Below are positions 27,707 to 35,896 of a DNA stretch of 64,000 bases, one piece after another. A program made the position numbers and the translations under genes. This stretch comes from Planctomycetota bacterium. GTDB taxonomy: Bacteria > Planctomycetota > Phycisphaerae > Phycisphaerales > SM1A02. The stretch spans positions 1 to 64,000 of the forward strand of contig JAAERN010000049.1 in assembly GCA_024230295.1 (NCBI GenBank). Direction: 5' to 3'. The notes under the pieces are model-generated. The model searched no databases. It was given only the letters and a program-made list of their open reading frames with translations, and was not told the DNA's origin. Each line of letters opens with the position of its first letter. Positions within the stretch are counted from its first letter, which is position 1.

Positions 27707-30700
27707 CGCCCACTGCGGCCACCAAGCAGCCCTGGGAAGGCTTGAAACCCGACGTCAGGATCTCCAATATGACCTGTCATTGTGACGCCGTAGAGTTGAT
27801 CTTGAATCGCCCCGATCACATCACTGACAATCGGCCAGGCGCCTCGTGGCCGGAGGTCGGCATCGACCTCCATGGTCTCGATCTCAAGCGTCCCTTCGCC
27901 CACCAAACTGAATCCTCCCTGCCCAGTCGGGCCACTTGCCAATGTAATGGTCTCAAGGATCGCATGGCCACCCTGGATTACGAAATCGACATCTACAAAT
28001 GCCAATGCTCCGACGACTGGCGACGAGAGGTGCAGCACCTGTTGAATCGCCACGAACGCTGGAAGCGTTCGCAGATGACCACGCAGCACTCGAAATGACC
28101 CTGCCCCCGTCAACTTCTCGGGATGCCCGGGCTGACCCCGTAAATGAATTGCTGCATCAACCTCACCTGTCGGTGATGCCTCGCCGTCTTTCGCATCCTT
28201 GCTTGGGAACAGCCGAGCAAGACGACCATTTGCCAGAGCGATATCGACGCGCCATGAGTCGGACTCGACAGCGCCGTCAATGACAACACGGCCTCCCCCC
28301 AACTCTCCGACAAGAGCATCGAGTTCCAAACGATCGGGTTCATCAGGGGTTGGAGCGCTGACGATCCGACCTCGCAGACCCTGAAACGGCGCCTTGATAG
28401 CCAGCCCTTTGGCATCACGCACGACAAGATCGAACAGCGGTTGATCGTTCAAGAGTTGGATCCCCACCTCAACATCCGCAGATACTTTTGTGAGGCGAAC
28501 TCCGGTCGTCATGGCGGCTTCATGTAGAGCTATCTCACAGCCGATTGCCCCAGACCAGCCGCCCGCTCCCTCTTCTAGATTCACATCAATCGCATCGATG
28601 GTGGTGAGCGATTGATCCGCGAACTCGAGATCCTGAAGAACACGGCTCCACGATGGCCCCGCAAACGCCGCCAACAAACTTGACTCCAAACTCCCATGGC
28701 ACACGCCGCCAATACGCACGCGATGTGGCTCGAATCCAAAGAGGCCTTCAACATCGACGTCGATTCCGCCCGCCTCCCCAGCGAGCCGATCAATCACCAA
28801 TCCCTCCGGCTGAAGCCGAAGCCGACTTCCGCCGCCATCGGCAAACTCGAGTCGCGTTTCTCGCCACATGGCAGACACGTTGCGGGGCTCGATCTCCACA
28901 CCCCAAGTATTGTGATGCCGCGTCTGTTGCCACATCGCATGCAAAGCAACGTCTCCACGCGGAAGCATGGATTGCCAAACACGGTCGCCTTCATCACCTG
29001 CGAGAATCGCAATGAGATCGCCGAGCATCGGCAATTCCAACACCATGTATTCGGAGTCAATCTTGAGGTCAGTATCTCCATCACCAAGGTGCACAACGCC
29101 ACGCATCTCCAATTGTGACACACCGACGTCAGGAACCATGACCGCGGCGCGGACAGCGGCGAACTCGACCTGTTCCTCCTCGAAACGTATCACGCCGTCG
29201 CGGAGTAGAACCCGTTGGGCCGGCTCCAACTCGACATCTACATCGACAATTTCGAGCGAGGTGACACTCGGGGTGCCTTCTGAATCTGCCTTGAGCAGCG
29301 TTGATATTGCAAACTGCCCGGCCGGGTTTCGCACAGTCCACAGATCCGACAGTATTGACCGCACGCGGCCTGATACATAGTCCAACACCCACCGACCTAT
29401 GTTCAGTCCAGTTGCATCCACCCGAAGCGCGTCACGACCATCCAGTGTTCCAACGATCTGGGCATCAATGCCGCCCGCTCGCACCAGCATTGGATCAAAT
29501 ACCACGCCACTCTCATCCCCGAGACGAATCGTGCCGTCCAAGTGAAGAAGACTCATGCCTCCAAGTGGCCCGTTGAGATCCATTCCAATCATTTTCGTCA
29601 GCGAGGGCGTAACCAAGAGCGAACCACGTCTCAGCGTGGTCGAAACATCAAACCCAACATCGTCTCCTTCAATGGCCACATGACCCGTGGCCTGCAGAAT
29701 CCCTTCAAGCCCCCCTTTGCTCAACGGCTCAGTTTCCCCCCGGCTGACGTGAAGCATCGCCTGTCGCAGATTCGCATCAATACGTTCATCGTCAATGGCG
29801 AAGTCGATCGATCCACCCCCTGGGCCATCCCCCTCGGGAATGTGAATCGCTCCGGCAAGTGTCCCCTGGCCGCCGCCCTGCGATGTCTCAATTGAGATCG
29901 GCGTACCGTCTTCTTGCTCCAAGAACATCATGTCGTCGGCCCATCGAAGCCAGCCCTCTTTCAGATCGAGCGTGACCGGAAACTCCGCCCAGGTCATTTG
30001 CAGATCTTGAAACGGAATCGTGCCAGTAATTCTGAGTTCATAATCTTCATCCCCAGAAGAAGTCATCACAAGCTCTTGTTCGACCAACAGCGCCAGATCG
30101 ACTCTCTGATGAGCGAATCCATTGCCCGCGGGTTCATTGATGTGCTCTCGACTGAACACTTCTCTGAGTGTCACCTCGGCCCGAGGAGGCACGGCATCAA
30201 GCAGAACCTCGTCGAGGGGCACGTTCTCAGCGTAGACCTGTACCTCTAGATCAATCCCACGTTTGGCGTCGACACGACCACGAATACGCACCGTCGACTC
30301 ATCACTGCCTTTGGCGACCAGAGTCTTCACAAGAATATCATCGTTTCGAAGTTCGATGATGGCGTCAAGATCGTGCAGTGGGTAGGGAAAGTTTTCGTAT
30401 GCACCACGACCACCGGAAAGATCCAGCCTGCCACTCGCCTCAGTGTCACCACCTTGCTCCTGACGATTCAGCGTGAGTGCCATGTCAACATCGCACTGGC
30501 TCACTTCGAACATCTTGAGAATGCGTGCCATTTCACTAGGAACGACAGCCCCTCGATCGGGCAGGAAACTGAAATCGTGCGCGCTGACGCTCAATTCGAA
30601 CGGAACATCGGCCAAAATCCCTGCGGCCTGCTCCATGTCGTCCATGGAACCAATGTCTGGGAGTTGATACACATTGAGATCAACGTGATAAGGCAATTGC

Positions 30701-31755
30701 ACAGCGTCAATCCACCTCGCGCCAGCATCGATATACCCTTCTGCACCACTGATGCTGAAAGTATCGCCCTCAAATTTCATCCATCCAGATTCGACAAACA
30801 GTTTGGGCGGAACCGACTCCTCGTCCACCTGCCCATTTCTGTACATCTTCCAGAATCCTGAGTCTTTCGGCTCACCAAACACCGAGGGATCTAGGCGGAG
30901 CGAAAGCGACAAGAGTTCCATTGATGCTGTTGGAAGCACATTCCGACCAACCTCAATGTCAATCTCCACCTCTCCCTCAAGTTCAAGCTGGCTGGCAATC
31001 CTGCGGAGCGATCGAAAGGGCACAAGTTGCTGAGAATCAATGCCAAGCGACACGCCTCGCGCTACAGCATGGAGATACTCGGTCGCGAGATCCACGGTTC
31101 CAGCGAAGGAAGCGCCCCCCTTTCCCCGCTCACGCAAAGCGAAGGACGCACTGTCGGGCTCATCCGCAAGTGGCGTCACAGTCCCGGAAAAGAAGGCGTC
31201 GCCTGCAACAGTAAATGAATCCCCTACCAATTCGCCGCTGATGAGTCGCACGGACTCGATTGAAATCCGGGGAATGCCAGACGATGAAACTGGCGGGGCA
31301 TCAACCTGACCTGCATCACGCTCCGATGTCGCCGGTCGATCCTGTAGAGCGGATCTTAGATGGAGACCACCGAGTGTCAGTTCCCAATCGCCCTGCTCCA
31401 CCAAGCGAACCAGCGACTCATGGATCACCATGTTGTCGACGTGGAAACCATCTGTGCCATATGACCATTGGAGGGTCATGTCATTGATCACAATGACCTC
31501 GCCAGCAGGTCCGGCCAAATCTGGGACACGCACGCTCACCCCACCGATCGCCACATCGCCCCCGTCGATCCACTCGATCCGGTCAATCTCAACGTCGCCG
31601 CCGATGATCCTTCCGAGTGCGCGTTCAACGAAACCCGCGAACGTCACCGGCCGATAGGCCAGAAGAACCGCCAAGACACCAAGCACCACGACAATCGCGA
31701 TGCCGCCCCAGATCGAGAATCGGAGAACGCGTCGGAATCGGATCGATCGGGGCAT
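27703..31755 (-). CDS. AsmA/TamB-like envelope protein
   Basis: This very large protein (1350 aa) has one N-terminal membrane helix (about residues 13-33, after a basic start) and a long beta-rich, repetitive remainder. Such AsmA-like proteins form bridge-like beta-groove rods that move phospholipids between membranes. Recurrent patterns of about 30-40 residues include blocks like GGIDAQIVGTLDGRDALRVDATG and FSLVGEGTLEIETMEVDADL at the C-terminus, which resemble AsmA_2 C-terminal segments. The N-terminal section DVEIDRIEWIDGGDVAIGGVSV also fits. It is the first gene of the minus-strand run that includes pssA, consistent with a role in lipid or envelope handling. Family assignment is by overall pattern. 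Confidence 0.8.
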   Translation of the reverse strand: MPRSIRFRRVLRFSIWGGIAIVVVLGVLAVLLAYRPVTFAGFVERALGRIIGGDVEIDRIEWIDGGDVAIGGVSVRVPDLAGPAGEVIVINDMTLQWSYGTDGFHVDNMVIHESLVRLVEQGDWELTLGGLHLRSALQDRPATSERDAGQVDAPPVSSSGIPRISIESVRLISGELVGDSFTVAGDAFFSGTVTPLADEPDSASFALRERGKGGASFAGTVDLATEYLHAVARGVSLGIDSQQLVPFRSLRRIASQLELEGEVEIDIEVGRNVLPTASMELLSLSLRLDPSVFGEPKDSGFWKMYRNGQVDEESVPPKLFVESGWMKFEGDTFSISGAEGYIDAGARWIDAVQLPYHVDLNVYQLPDIGSMDDMEQAAGILADVPFELSVSAHDFSFLPDRGAVVPSEMARILKMFEVSQCDVDMALTLNRQEQGGDTEASGRLDLSGGRGAYENFPYPLHDLDAIIELRNDDILVKTLVAKGSDESTVRIRGRVDAKRGIDLEVQVYAENVPLDEVLLDAVPPRAEVTLREVFSREHINEPAGNGFAHQRVDLALLVEQELVMTSSGDEDYELRITGTIPFQDLQMTWAEFPVTLDLKEGWLRWADDMMFLEQEDGTPISIETSQGGGQGTLAGAIHIPEGDGPGGGSIDFAIDDERIDANLRQAMLHVSRGETEPLSKGGLEGILQATGHVAIEGDDVGFDVSTTLRRGSLLVTPSLTKMIGMDLNGPLGGMSLLHLDGTIRLGDESGVVFDPMLVRAGGIDAQIVGTLDGRDALRVDATGLNIGRWVLDYVSGRVRSILSDLWTVRNPAGQFAISTLLKADSEGTPSVTSLEIVDVDVELEPAQRVLLRDGVIRFEEEQVEFAAVRAAVMVPDVGVSQLEMRGVVHLGDGDTDLKIDSEYMVLELPMLGDLIAILAGDEGDRVWQSMLPRGDVALHAMWQQTRHHNTWGVEIEPRNVSAMWRETRLEFADGGGSRLRLQPEGLVIDRLAGEAGGIDVDVEGLFGFEPHRVRIGGVCHGSLESSLLAAFAGPSWSRVLQDLEFADQSLTTIDAIDVNLEEGAGGWSGAIGCEIALHEAAMTTGVRLTKVSADVEVGIQLLNDQPLFDLVVRDAKGLAIKAPFQGLRGRIVSAPTPDEPDRLELDALVGELGGGRVVIDGAVESDSWRVDIALANGRLARLFPSKDAKDGEASPTGEVDAAIHLRGQPGHPEKLTGAGSFRVLRGHLRTLPAFVAIQQVLHLSSPVVGALAFVDVDFVIQGGHAILETITLASGPTGQGGFSLVGEGTLEIETMEVDADLRPRGAWPIVSDVIGAIQDQLYGVTMTGHIGDPDVGFQAFPGLLGGRSGR

Positions 31756-31805
31756 GAAGATGGCACGGATTCTACAGATGCGGGAGCCTGCGATAGGCTA
31801 GGGGC

Positions 31806-32714
31806 ATGAACATTGCCATAACCGGCGGCAGCGGCTTCATCGGCTCGGTCACAATCCGCCTTCTCGCTGAGCAGGGACACCGGGTTCGCGCCCTCGTGCG
31901 GCCTCAGAGCAGGCGTGACCACATCGCGTCCACGGTTGACTCATTTATCGACGGATCGGCCGAAGATCGCGTCTCACACGGTCGCCTGCTGGAGGGTGCG
32001 GACGGATTGATTCATAACGCTGTCAACTGGAATCTGATCCAAGACGGCCACATGGCGGAGCATCTCGACACCAACCTCATCGCGTCGATCGAACTCTTCG
32101 ACCGGGCAGCCAAGATGGAGCTCCCAGTCGTATTTGTCAGTTCGGTCGCCGTCCACAACAGCATGCTTCCCGCCTGGAACGGCCGCATCGACCACGCGCA
32201 CCCAACACGCCCCGGAAGTTATTACGGTGCCTGCAAGGCAGCCATCGAGGCTCACCTTTGGGCGCTTGCCGCTTCACACAATCTGCGATTCACGGTGATT
32301 CGCCCCGCAGCGGTGTACGGCATCGACCCGAATCTCACCCGCTCGATCGGTGCCACGATTCTCGAACAGGTACGGCGCGGCTCAGCATTCACACGCCCCG
32401 GTGGTGGAAAGTTCGTGCACGTCGATGATGTCGCAGCCGCCATTGCCGCCCCCTTCTCGCGTGATGTGCCGACGGCGAGCATCTACCACCTCGCCGACTG
32501 CTACGCACGATGGAGTGACTGGGCCGCAATGGCGTGTGAACTGCTCAATACGCAGGTCGACATCGATTCATCGAGCCCGAGCCAGCCGCAGAACATGTTC
32601 GAAACTGATTCGCTGGCCGAGGACCTTGGCGTCACACTCGACCGAGGCCACGAAGGCATTCGCTCACACCTTGAGGATCTTGCAACACGGCTGCAGTCTC
32701 AGTCGGCTTCGTGA
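31806..32714 (+). CDS. NAD-dependent epimerase/dehydratase (extended SDR)
   Basis: This 302-residue Rossmann-fold protein acts on a sugar nucleotide or similar substrate. It has the N-terminal NAD(P) loop GGSGFIGS (residues 7-14), the catalytic YGACK (YxxxK) motif near residue 140 and the SSVAVH-type Ser before it. RPAAVYGIDP follows the usual RPxxVYGP pattern. The start ATG 31806 sits 51 bases from the divergent AsmA-like gene. Its end overlaps the trpE end by 16 bases, tail to tail. The substrate cannot be told from sequence. Confidence 0.85.
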   Translation: MNIAITGGSGFIGSVTIRLLAEQGHRVRALVRPQSRRDHIASTVDSFIDGSAEDRVSHGRLLEGADGLIHNAVNWNLIQDGHMAEHLDTNLIASIELFDRAAKMELPVVFVSSVAVHNSMLPAWNGRIDHAHPTRPGSYYGACKAAIEAHLWALAASHNLRFTVIRPAAVYGIDPNLTRSIGATILEQVRRGSAFTRPGGGKFVHVDDVAAAIAAPFSRDVPTASIYHLADCYARWSDWAAMACELLNTQVDIDSSSPSQPQNMFETDSLAEDLGVTLDRGHEGIRSHLEDLATRLQSQSAS

Positions 32715-34258
32715 ACAGCCACCTCGGCAAGATCAATAGCCCTGCCCAGCGCTGCTGCCTTGGCGACGGTCTCTTCATATTCCTTCGCCGGAATTGAGTC
32801 GAGTACGACACCCGCGCCCGCCTGCAAGTGGAATGACCACGGCGGTCCTGGCTTCGAAGCTGGGACGACAATCGTTCGAAGCGCGATGGCGACGTCCAAG
32901 TCTCCGTTGAATGACACGTAGCCGATGCCACCGGCGTACGGCCCTCGGCGGACGGGCTCGAGTTCGTCGATGATCTGCATGGCACGAATCTTCGGCGCGC
33001 CGCTGACCGTTCCCACCGGGAGCGATCGTCGCAGCGCATCCCAGCAGTCGAGTTCCTGCTTGAGCTGACCGGACACCGTCGAACTGATATGCATCACATG
33101 GCTGTACCGCTCGACGTCCATCAATCGGTCCACAGCAACGGTTCCGGATCGGCACACCGTTCCCAGATCGTTTCGGGCGAGATCCACAAGCATTGAGTGC
33201 TCGGCACGTTCCTTCTCGTCCGCCAAGAGGTCCTGCTCAAGCGCCACATCGGCAGCCTCGTCGCCGCCCCGCCGCCGAGTTCCGGCAAGCGGCCTGCTCG
33301 TCACTTCATCACCCTCGACCTTGCAGAGTATCTCCGGACTCGACGCGATCAGAATTGCGTCGGGAGATTGCATGTAGATCATGTATGGGCTCGGATTCAC
33401 GACTCGAAGCGAGCGGTACACGTCGAAGGGATCAACATCGCTGATTCGTTCAAACCGCTGCGATGGAACCACCTGAAAGATGTCGCCTGCGCGGATGTAC
33501 TCGATGCACCGCTCCACGGCACCCTCGAATGTAGCACGTGGCATGCTCGGCGTACCGGGAAGTTCGGCTGCTGACAACGACGACTCAAGATCCACTCGCC
33601 CAGCAGGCAAATTGATCGAATCCTCTGCCAAGAAGGCAAGCGTCGAGTCAATGTTTTTCTGCGCGTTCCGCCATGCGTCCTCAGGCGACAAACTTCGCAG
33701 ATCCGCCCAACAGGTAATCGAAAGCGTCTTGTCCACATGGTCAAAGACAACGACCGACTCGTACAGGCCAAGGTGCATATCCGGCAGACCACGGTCATCG
33801 GTCGGTGCTGCGTGTTCGCCAATGGCTTCTGGCTCAAGCCATCGAACCGTGTCATAGGACAGCCATCCAGCCCAGCCTCCTCGAAATGTCCCACCCGGCA
33901 CCAGATCGTCCACCGGAGCCGCACGAACATCCGAGGTCATCGCTCGAACCGCTTCAAGTGGATCGGCATGGGTCTCGCTGCGGGTCGTGCCGTCTCGGTG
34001 ATCCACAAGCGTGACGTCATTTCGTCTCGCTGACACTTCGAGCACTGGCTTAGCCGCCACGATGCTGAACCGCCCAACCGATCCGCCAACCTCGACAGAC
34101 TCCAGCAGGAAGCTGGTATCCGTGCGAGCGTCGCCATGAACCAGTCGCCGGTACGCCAGAACAGGGGTCAGGTGATCGCTCAGTACTCGCCGTGAGACCG
34201 GCACGAGGTCGTACTGCGCTGCAAGATCCACAAAATGCTTGGGAGCAGAATCGTTCAT
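32699..34258 (-). CDS. trpE: Anthranilate synthase component I
   Basis: TrpE uses chorismate and ammonia (from TrpG) to make anthranilate, the first step of tryptophan synthesis (519 aa). The N-terminal LLES motif at residues 51-54 is where tryptophan binds for feedback inhibition. The C-terminal chorismate-binding domain has RAGDIFQVVPSQRF, SPSPYMIYMQ, LAGTRRRGGDEAAD, DLARNDLGTVC and GTVSGAPKIRAM, with YAGGIGYVSFNG near the end. An open frame upstream is not used: ATG 34258 starts the family-like MNDSAPKHFVDLA. The partner trpG is not adjacent. No leader attenuator was seen. Confidence 0.94.
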   Translation of the reverse strand: MNDSAPKHFVDLAAQYDLVPVSRRVLSDHLTPVLAYRRLVHGDARTDTSFLLESVEVGGSVGRFSIVAAKPVLEVSARRNDVTLVDHRDGTTRSETHADPLEAVRAMTSDVRAAPVDDLVPGGTFRGGWAGWLSYDTVRWLEPEAIGEHAAPTDDRGLPDMHLGLYESVVVFDHVDKTLSITCWADLRSLSPEDAWRNAQKNIDSTLAFLAEDSINLPAGRVDLESSLSAAELPGTPSMPRATFEGAVERCIEYIRAGDIFQVVPSQRFERISDVDPFDVYRSLRVVNPSPYMIYMQSPDAILIASSPEILCKVEGDEVTSRPLAGTRRRGGDEAADVALEQDLLADEKERAEHSMLVDLARNDLGTVCRSGTVAVDRLMDVERYSHVMHISSTVSGQLKQELDCWDALRRSLPVGTVSGAPKIRAMQIIDELEPVRRGPYAGGIGYVSFNGDLDVAIALRTIVVPASKPGPPWSFHLQAGAGVVLDSIPAKEYEETVAKAAALGRAIDLAEVAVHEAD

Positions 34259-34297
34259 CGCGCGGGCATGGTAGCGGGCCTGCCCTATCATCCATCT

Positions 34298-35011
34298 ATG
34301 CCCCTCGATCGTGACGCGATCATCGAGATTCAGGACCTCCACCGCGAGTATTGCAGGCCAGACGGAAGTGTCTTGGTCGCAGCACTCCGCGGCGTTGATC
34401 TCACAGTGGAGCGAGGACGCTACATCTGCATCATGGGGCAGAGCGGCTCGGGCAAGAGCACGCTCATGAATATTCTGGGGTGTCTGGATCAACCCACTCG
34501 GGGAACCTACCGGCTTGAGGGCGAAGACGTCTCGACGCTCGACGACTTGGCGCTGAGTGCCATTCGTGGTCGCCGCATTGGGTTCATATTCCAATCATTC
34601 AATCTCATCCCCGAATTGACGGTTCTTGAAAACATCGAAGTACCACTCTTCTATCAAGGCGTACCGCGAGATGAGCGTCATCAACGTGCAAGAGAAGTGC
34701 TCAACCGGGTCGAATTGAGCGATCGACTCACGCACCGGCCGGGACAACTTTCTGGCGGCCAACAGCAACGGGTCGCCATCGCGCGTGCGCTCGTGGGCAA
34801 CCCTGCCCTGCTGCTCGCCGACGAACCGACCGGAAACCTCGACACCGCCACCGGAGAAACCATCCTAGGGTTGCTTGACGAACTTCATGCTGAGGGCAGG
34901 ACCATTCTGATGGTGACGCACGATGACGCGATGGCCGAACGGTGCGAACGCGTTGTCCGTCTTCGAGACGGACTCATCGAATCAGACACGCTGGCAGTGA
35001 ACGCCTCATGA
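34298..35011 (+). CDS. LolD/MacB-type ABC transporter ATPase
   Basis: This ATPase of 237 residues belongs to the subfamily that powers LolCDE lipoprotein release, MacB export or FtsE-type machines. It has Walker [11 protein letters not shown]-loop [20 protein letters not shown] (the [10 protein letters not shown] part is typical of LolD/MacB), signature [15 protein letters not shown] and Walker [13 protein letters not shown], then the switch His in MVTHD. The start ATG 34298 gives MPLDRDAII. Its stop overlaps ruvC as ATGA. No permease gene is next to it, so the membrane partner must be elsewhere. Confidence 0.9.
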   Translation: MPLDRDAIIEIQDLHREYCRPDGSVLVAALRGVDLTVERGRYICIMGQSGSGKSTLMNILGCLDQPTRGTYRLEGEDVSTLDDLALSAIRGRRIGFIFQSFNLIPELTVLENIEVPLFYQGVPRDERHQRAREVLNRVELSDRLTHRPGQLSGGQQQRVAIARALVGNPALLLADEPTGNLDTATGETILGLLDELHAEGRTILMVTHDDAMAERCERVVRLRDGLIESDTLAVNAS

Positions 35012-35538
35012 AGGGCACCCTTCGAGTGCTCGGAATCGATCCTGGCCTGCGCTATACCGGCTACGGATGCATCGAAGTAGACGAAACTGGCACGGCGACC
35101 AAAGTTATCGAAGCTGGTGTCATCCGTGTTCCCCAGCGCAAGCCACTACCCGCGCGGCTGGCCTTCCTGCACGACTCATTGACCACATTGATGATCGACA
35201 CCACGCCGACGCTCGTTGTCATCGAGTCGGTCTTCGTTCACCGCGAACGCGCTCAGACCGCCATGCAGATGGGGCATGCCCGAGGCGTCATGTTGCTCAC
35301 GGCCGAGCAGCGAAGTATCGCCATCGACGAGTTATCACCAGCCGAAGTCAAACGCGCGGTCACCGGCAGCGGACGAGCGAGCAAAGAACAGGTCCAGCAC
35401 GCCGTCGCAGCCCTGCTCGGTCTCTCCCAAGTACCGGACCAACCCGATACCGCCGACGCTCTGGCCGTAGCACTCGCTGCAGCGCAACGCGCCGTGTCGC
35501 CTCGCGGAAGTGGCGAGTCGGAAGTCGGGAGTCGCTAG
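35008..35538 (+). CDS. ruvC: Holliday junction resolvase RuvC
   Basis: RuvC cuts four-way DNA junctions during recombination with RuvAB (176 aa). The catalytic Asp is in LGIDPGLRYTGYG, Glu in LVVIESVFVHRERAQTAM, and the last acidic residues in DTADALAVALAAAQ. ELSPAEVKRAVTGSGRASKEQVQHAV matches the family's DNA-binding segment. The start ATG 35008 overlaps the ABC ATPase stop. ruvA and ruvB are not adjacent. A terminator-like hairpin at 35808-35838 could end this transcript. Confidence 0.95.
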   Translation: MKGTLRVLGIDPGLRYTGYGCIEVDETGTATKVIEAGVIRVPQRKPLPARLAFLHDSLTTLMIDTTPTLVVIESVFVHRERAQTAMQMGHARGVMLLTAEQRSIAIDELSPAEVKRAVTGSGRASKEQVQHAVAALLGLSQVPDQPDTADALAVALAAAQRAVSPRGSGESEVGSR

Positions 35539-35586
35539 GACACCCGCGGGCAAGACCAATGCCCGCCATCCGGCGGAGGTACTCGC

Positions 35587-35627
35587 AAAAAAAAAGGCCC
35601 GGCAGCGGCAAAGCCGCATACCGAGCC
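35587..35627 (-). terminator. Intrinsic terminator of the candidate small RNA
   Basis: On the minus strand a stem made of GGCTCGG with CCGGGCC and an inner GCGGC with GCCGC is followed at once by nine T residues (nine A residues at 35587-35595 on the plus strand). No protein gene on this strand ends here. Confidence 0.8.
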
Positions 35628-35667
35628 CTTCCGGGGGCAAACTTGGTGCCGGGTGGGATACCCGACG
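35587..35667 (-). ncRNA. Candidate small RNA with own promoter and terminator
   Basis: No open frame of note lies here, but the minus strand has the parts of a short transcript: a sigma70-type promoter at 35674-35701, then a hairpin with 7-base arms (35648-35654 and 35660-35666) right at the predicted start, a CCC-GGAA-GGG loop near 35620-35635, and a strong GC hairpin (35596-35627) followed by nine Ts (35595-35587). The RNA would be about 81 bases. It does not match 4.5S SRP RNA, because the AGCA loop segment is missing, and it is not tmRNA, 6S or a tRNA. Function is unknown. Confidence 0.6.
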
Positions 35668-35673
35668 GGCGAA

Positions 35674-35732
35674 ATAATACTATCCAAACGGACCGCGTCA
35701 ACGACTGCTGATAAGAAATTTTAAGATAATTT
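35674..35732 (-). promoter_or_regulatory. Sigma70-type promoter with AT-rich upstream element
   Basis: The -35 box is TTGACG (35701-35696) and the -10 box is TATTAT (35679-35674), with a 16-base spacer. A run of A/T bases at about 35709-35732, unusual in this GC-rich segment, lies just upstream of the -35 like an UP element. Transcription would start near 35667 and go into the hairpin region. Confidence 0.6.
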
Positions 35733-35807
35733 CCAACTCCATCTCCACGAGACTGGTGCCCTGCTGTGAATGTCCCTGTGAATGCAGCAACAAGCACAAC
35801 ACCGACA

Positions 35808-35838
35808 ACGGAGTAGGGGTTTCGTCTCCGATTTTTTT
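35808..35838 (+). terminator. Terminator-like hairpin after ruvC
   Basis: CGGAG and CTCCG (35809-35813 and 35826-35830) form a short stem followed by A and seven T residues at 35832-35838. It may end the transcript that includes ruvC, about 270 bases past the gene, or a plus-strand leader. The rest of the 35539-35896 gap holds the candidate small RNA and two copies of TGTGAATG. Confidence 0.5.
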
Positions 35839-35896
35839 GTAACTCTCGCAGCGGCATCCTTCTACTATTGCCAACGCTCGGAGGCCACACGATCCG

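Noticed and set aside
35587-35667. Identity of the candidate small RNA as 4.5S SRP RNA because of its CCC-GGAA-GGG loop
   Set aside because: The AGCA-containing internal loop and the flanking helix of SRP RNA are missing.
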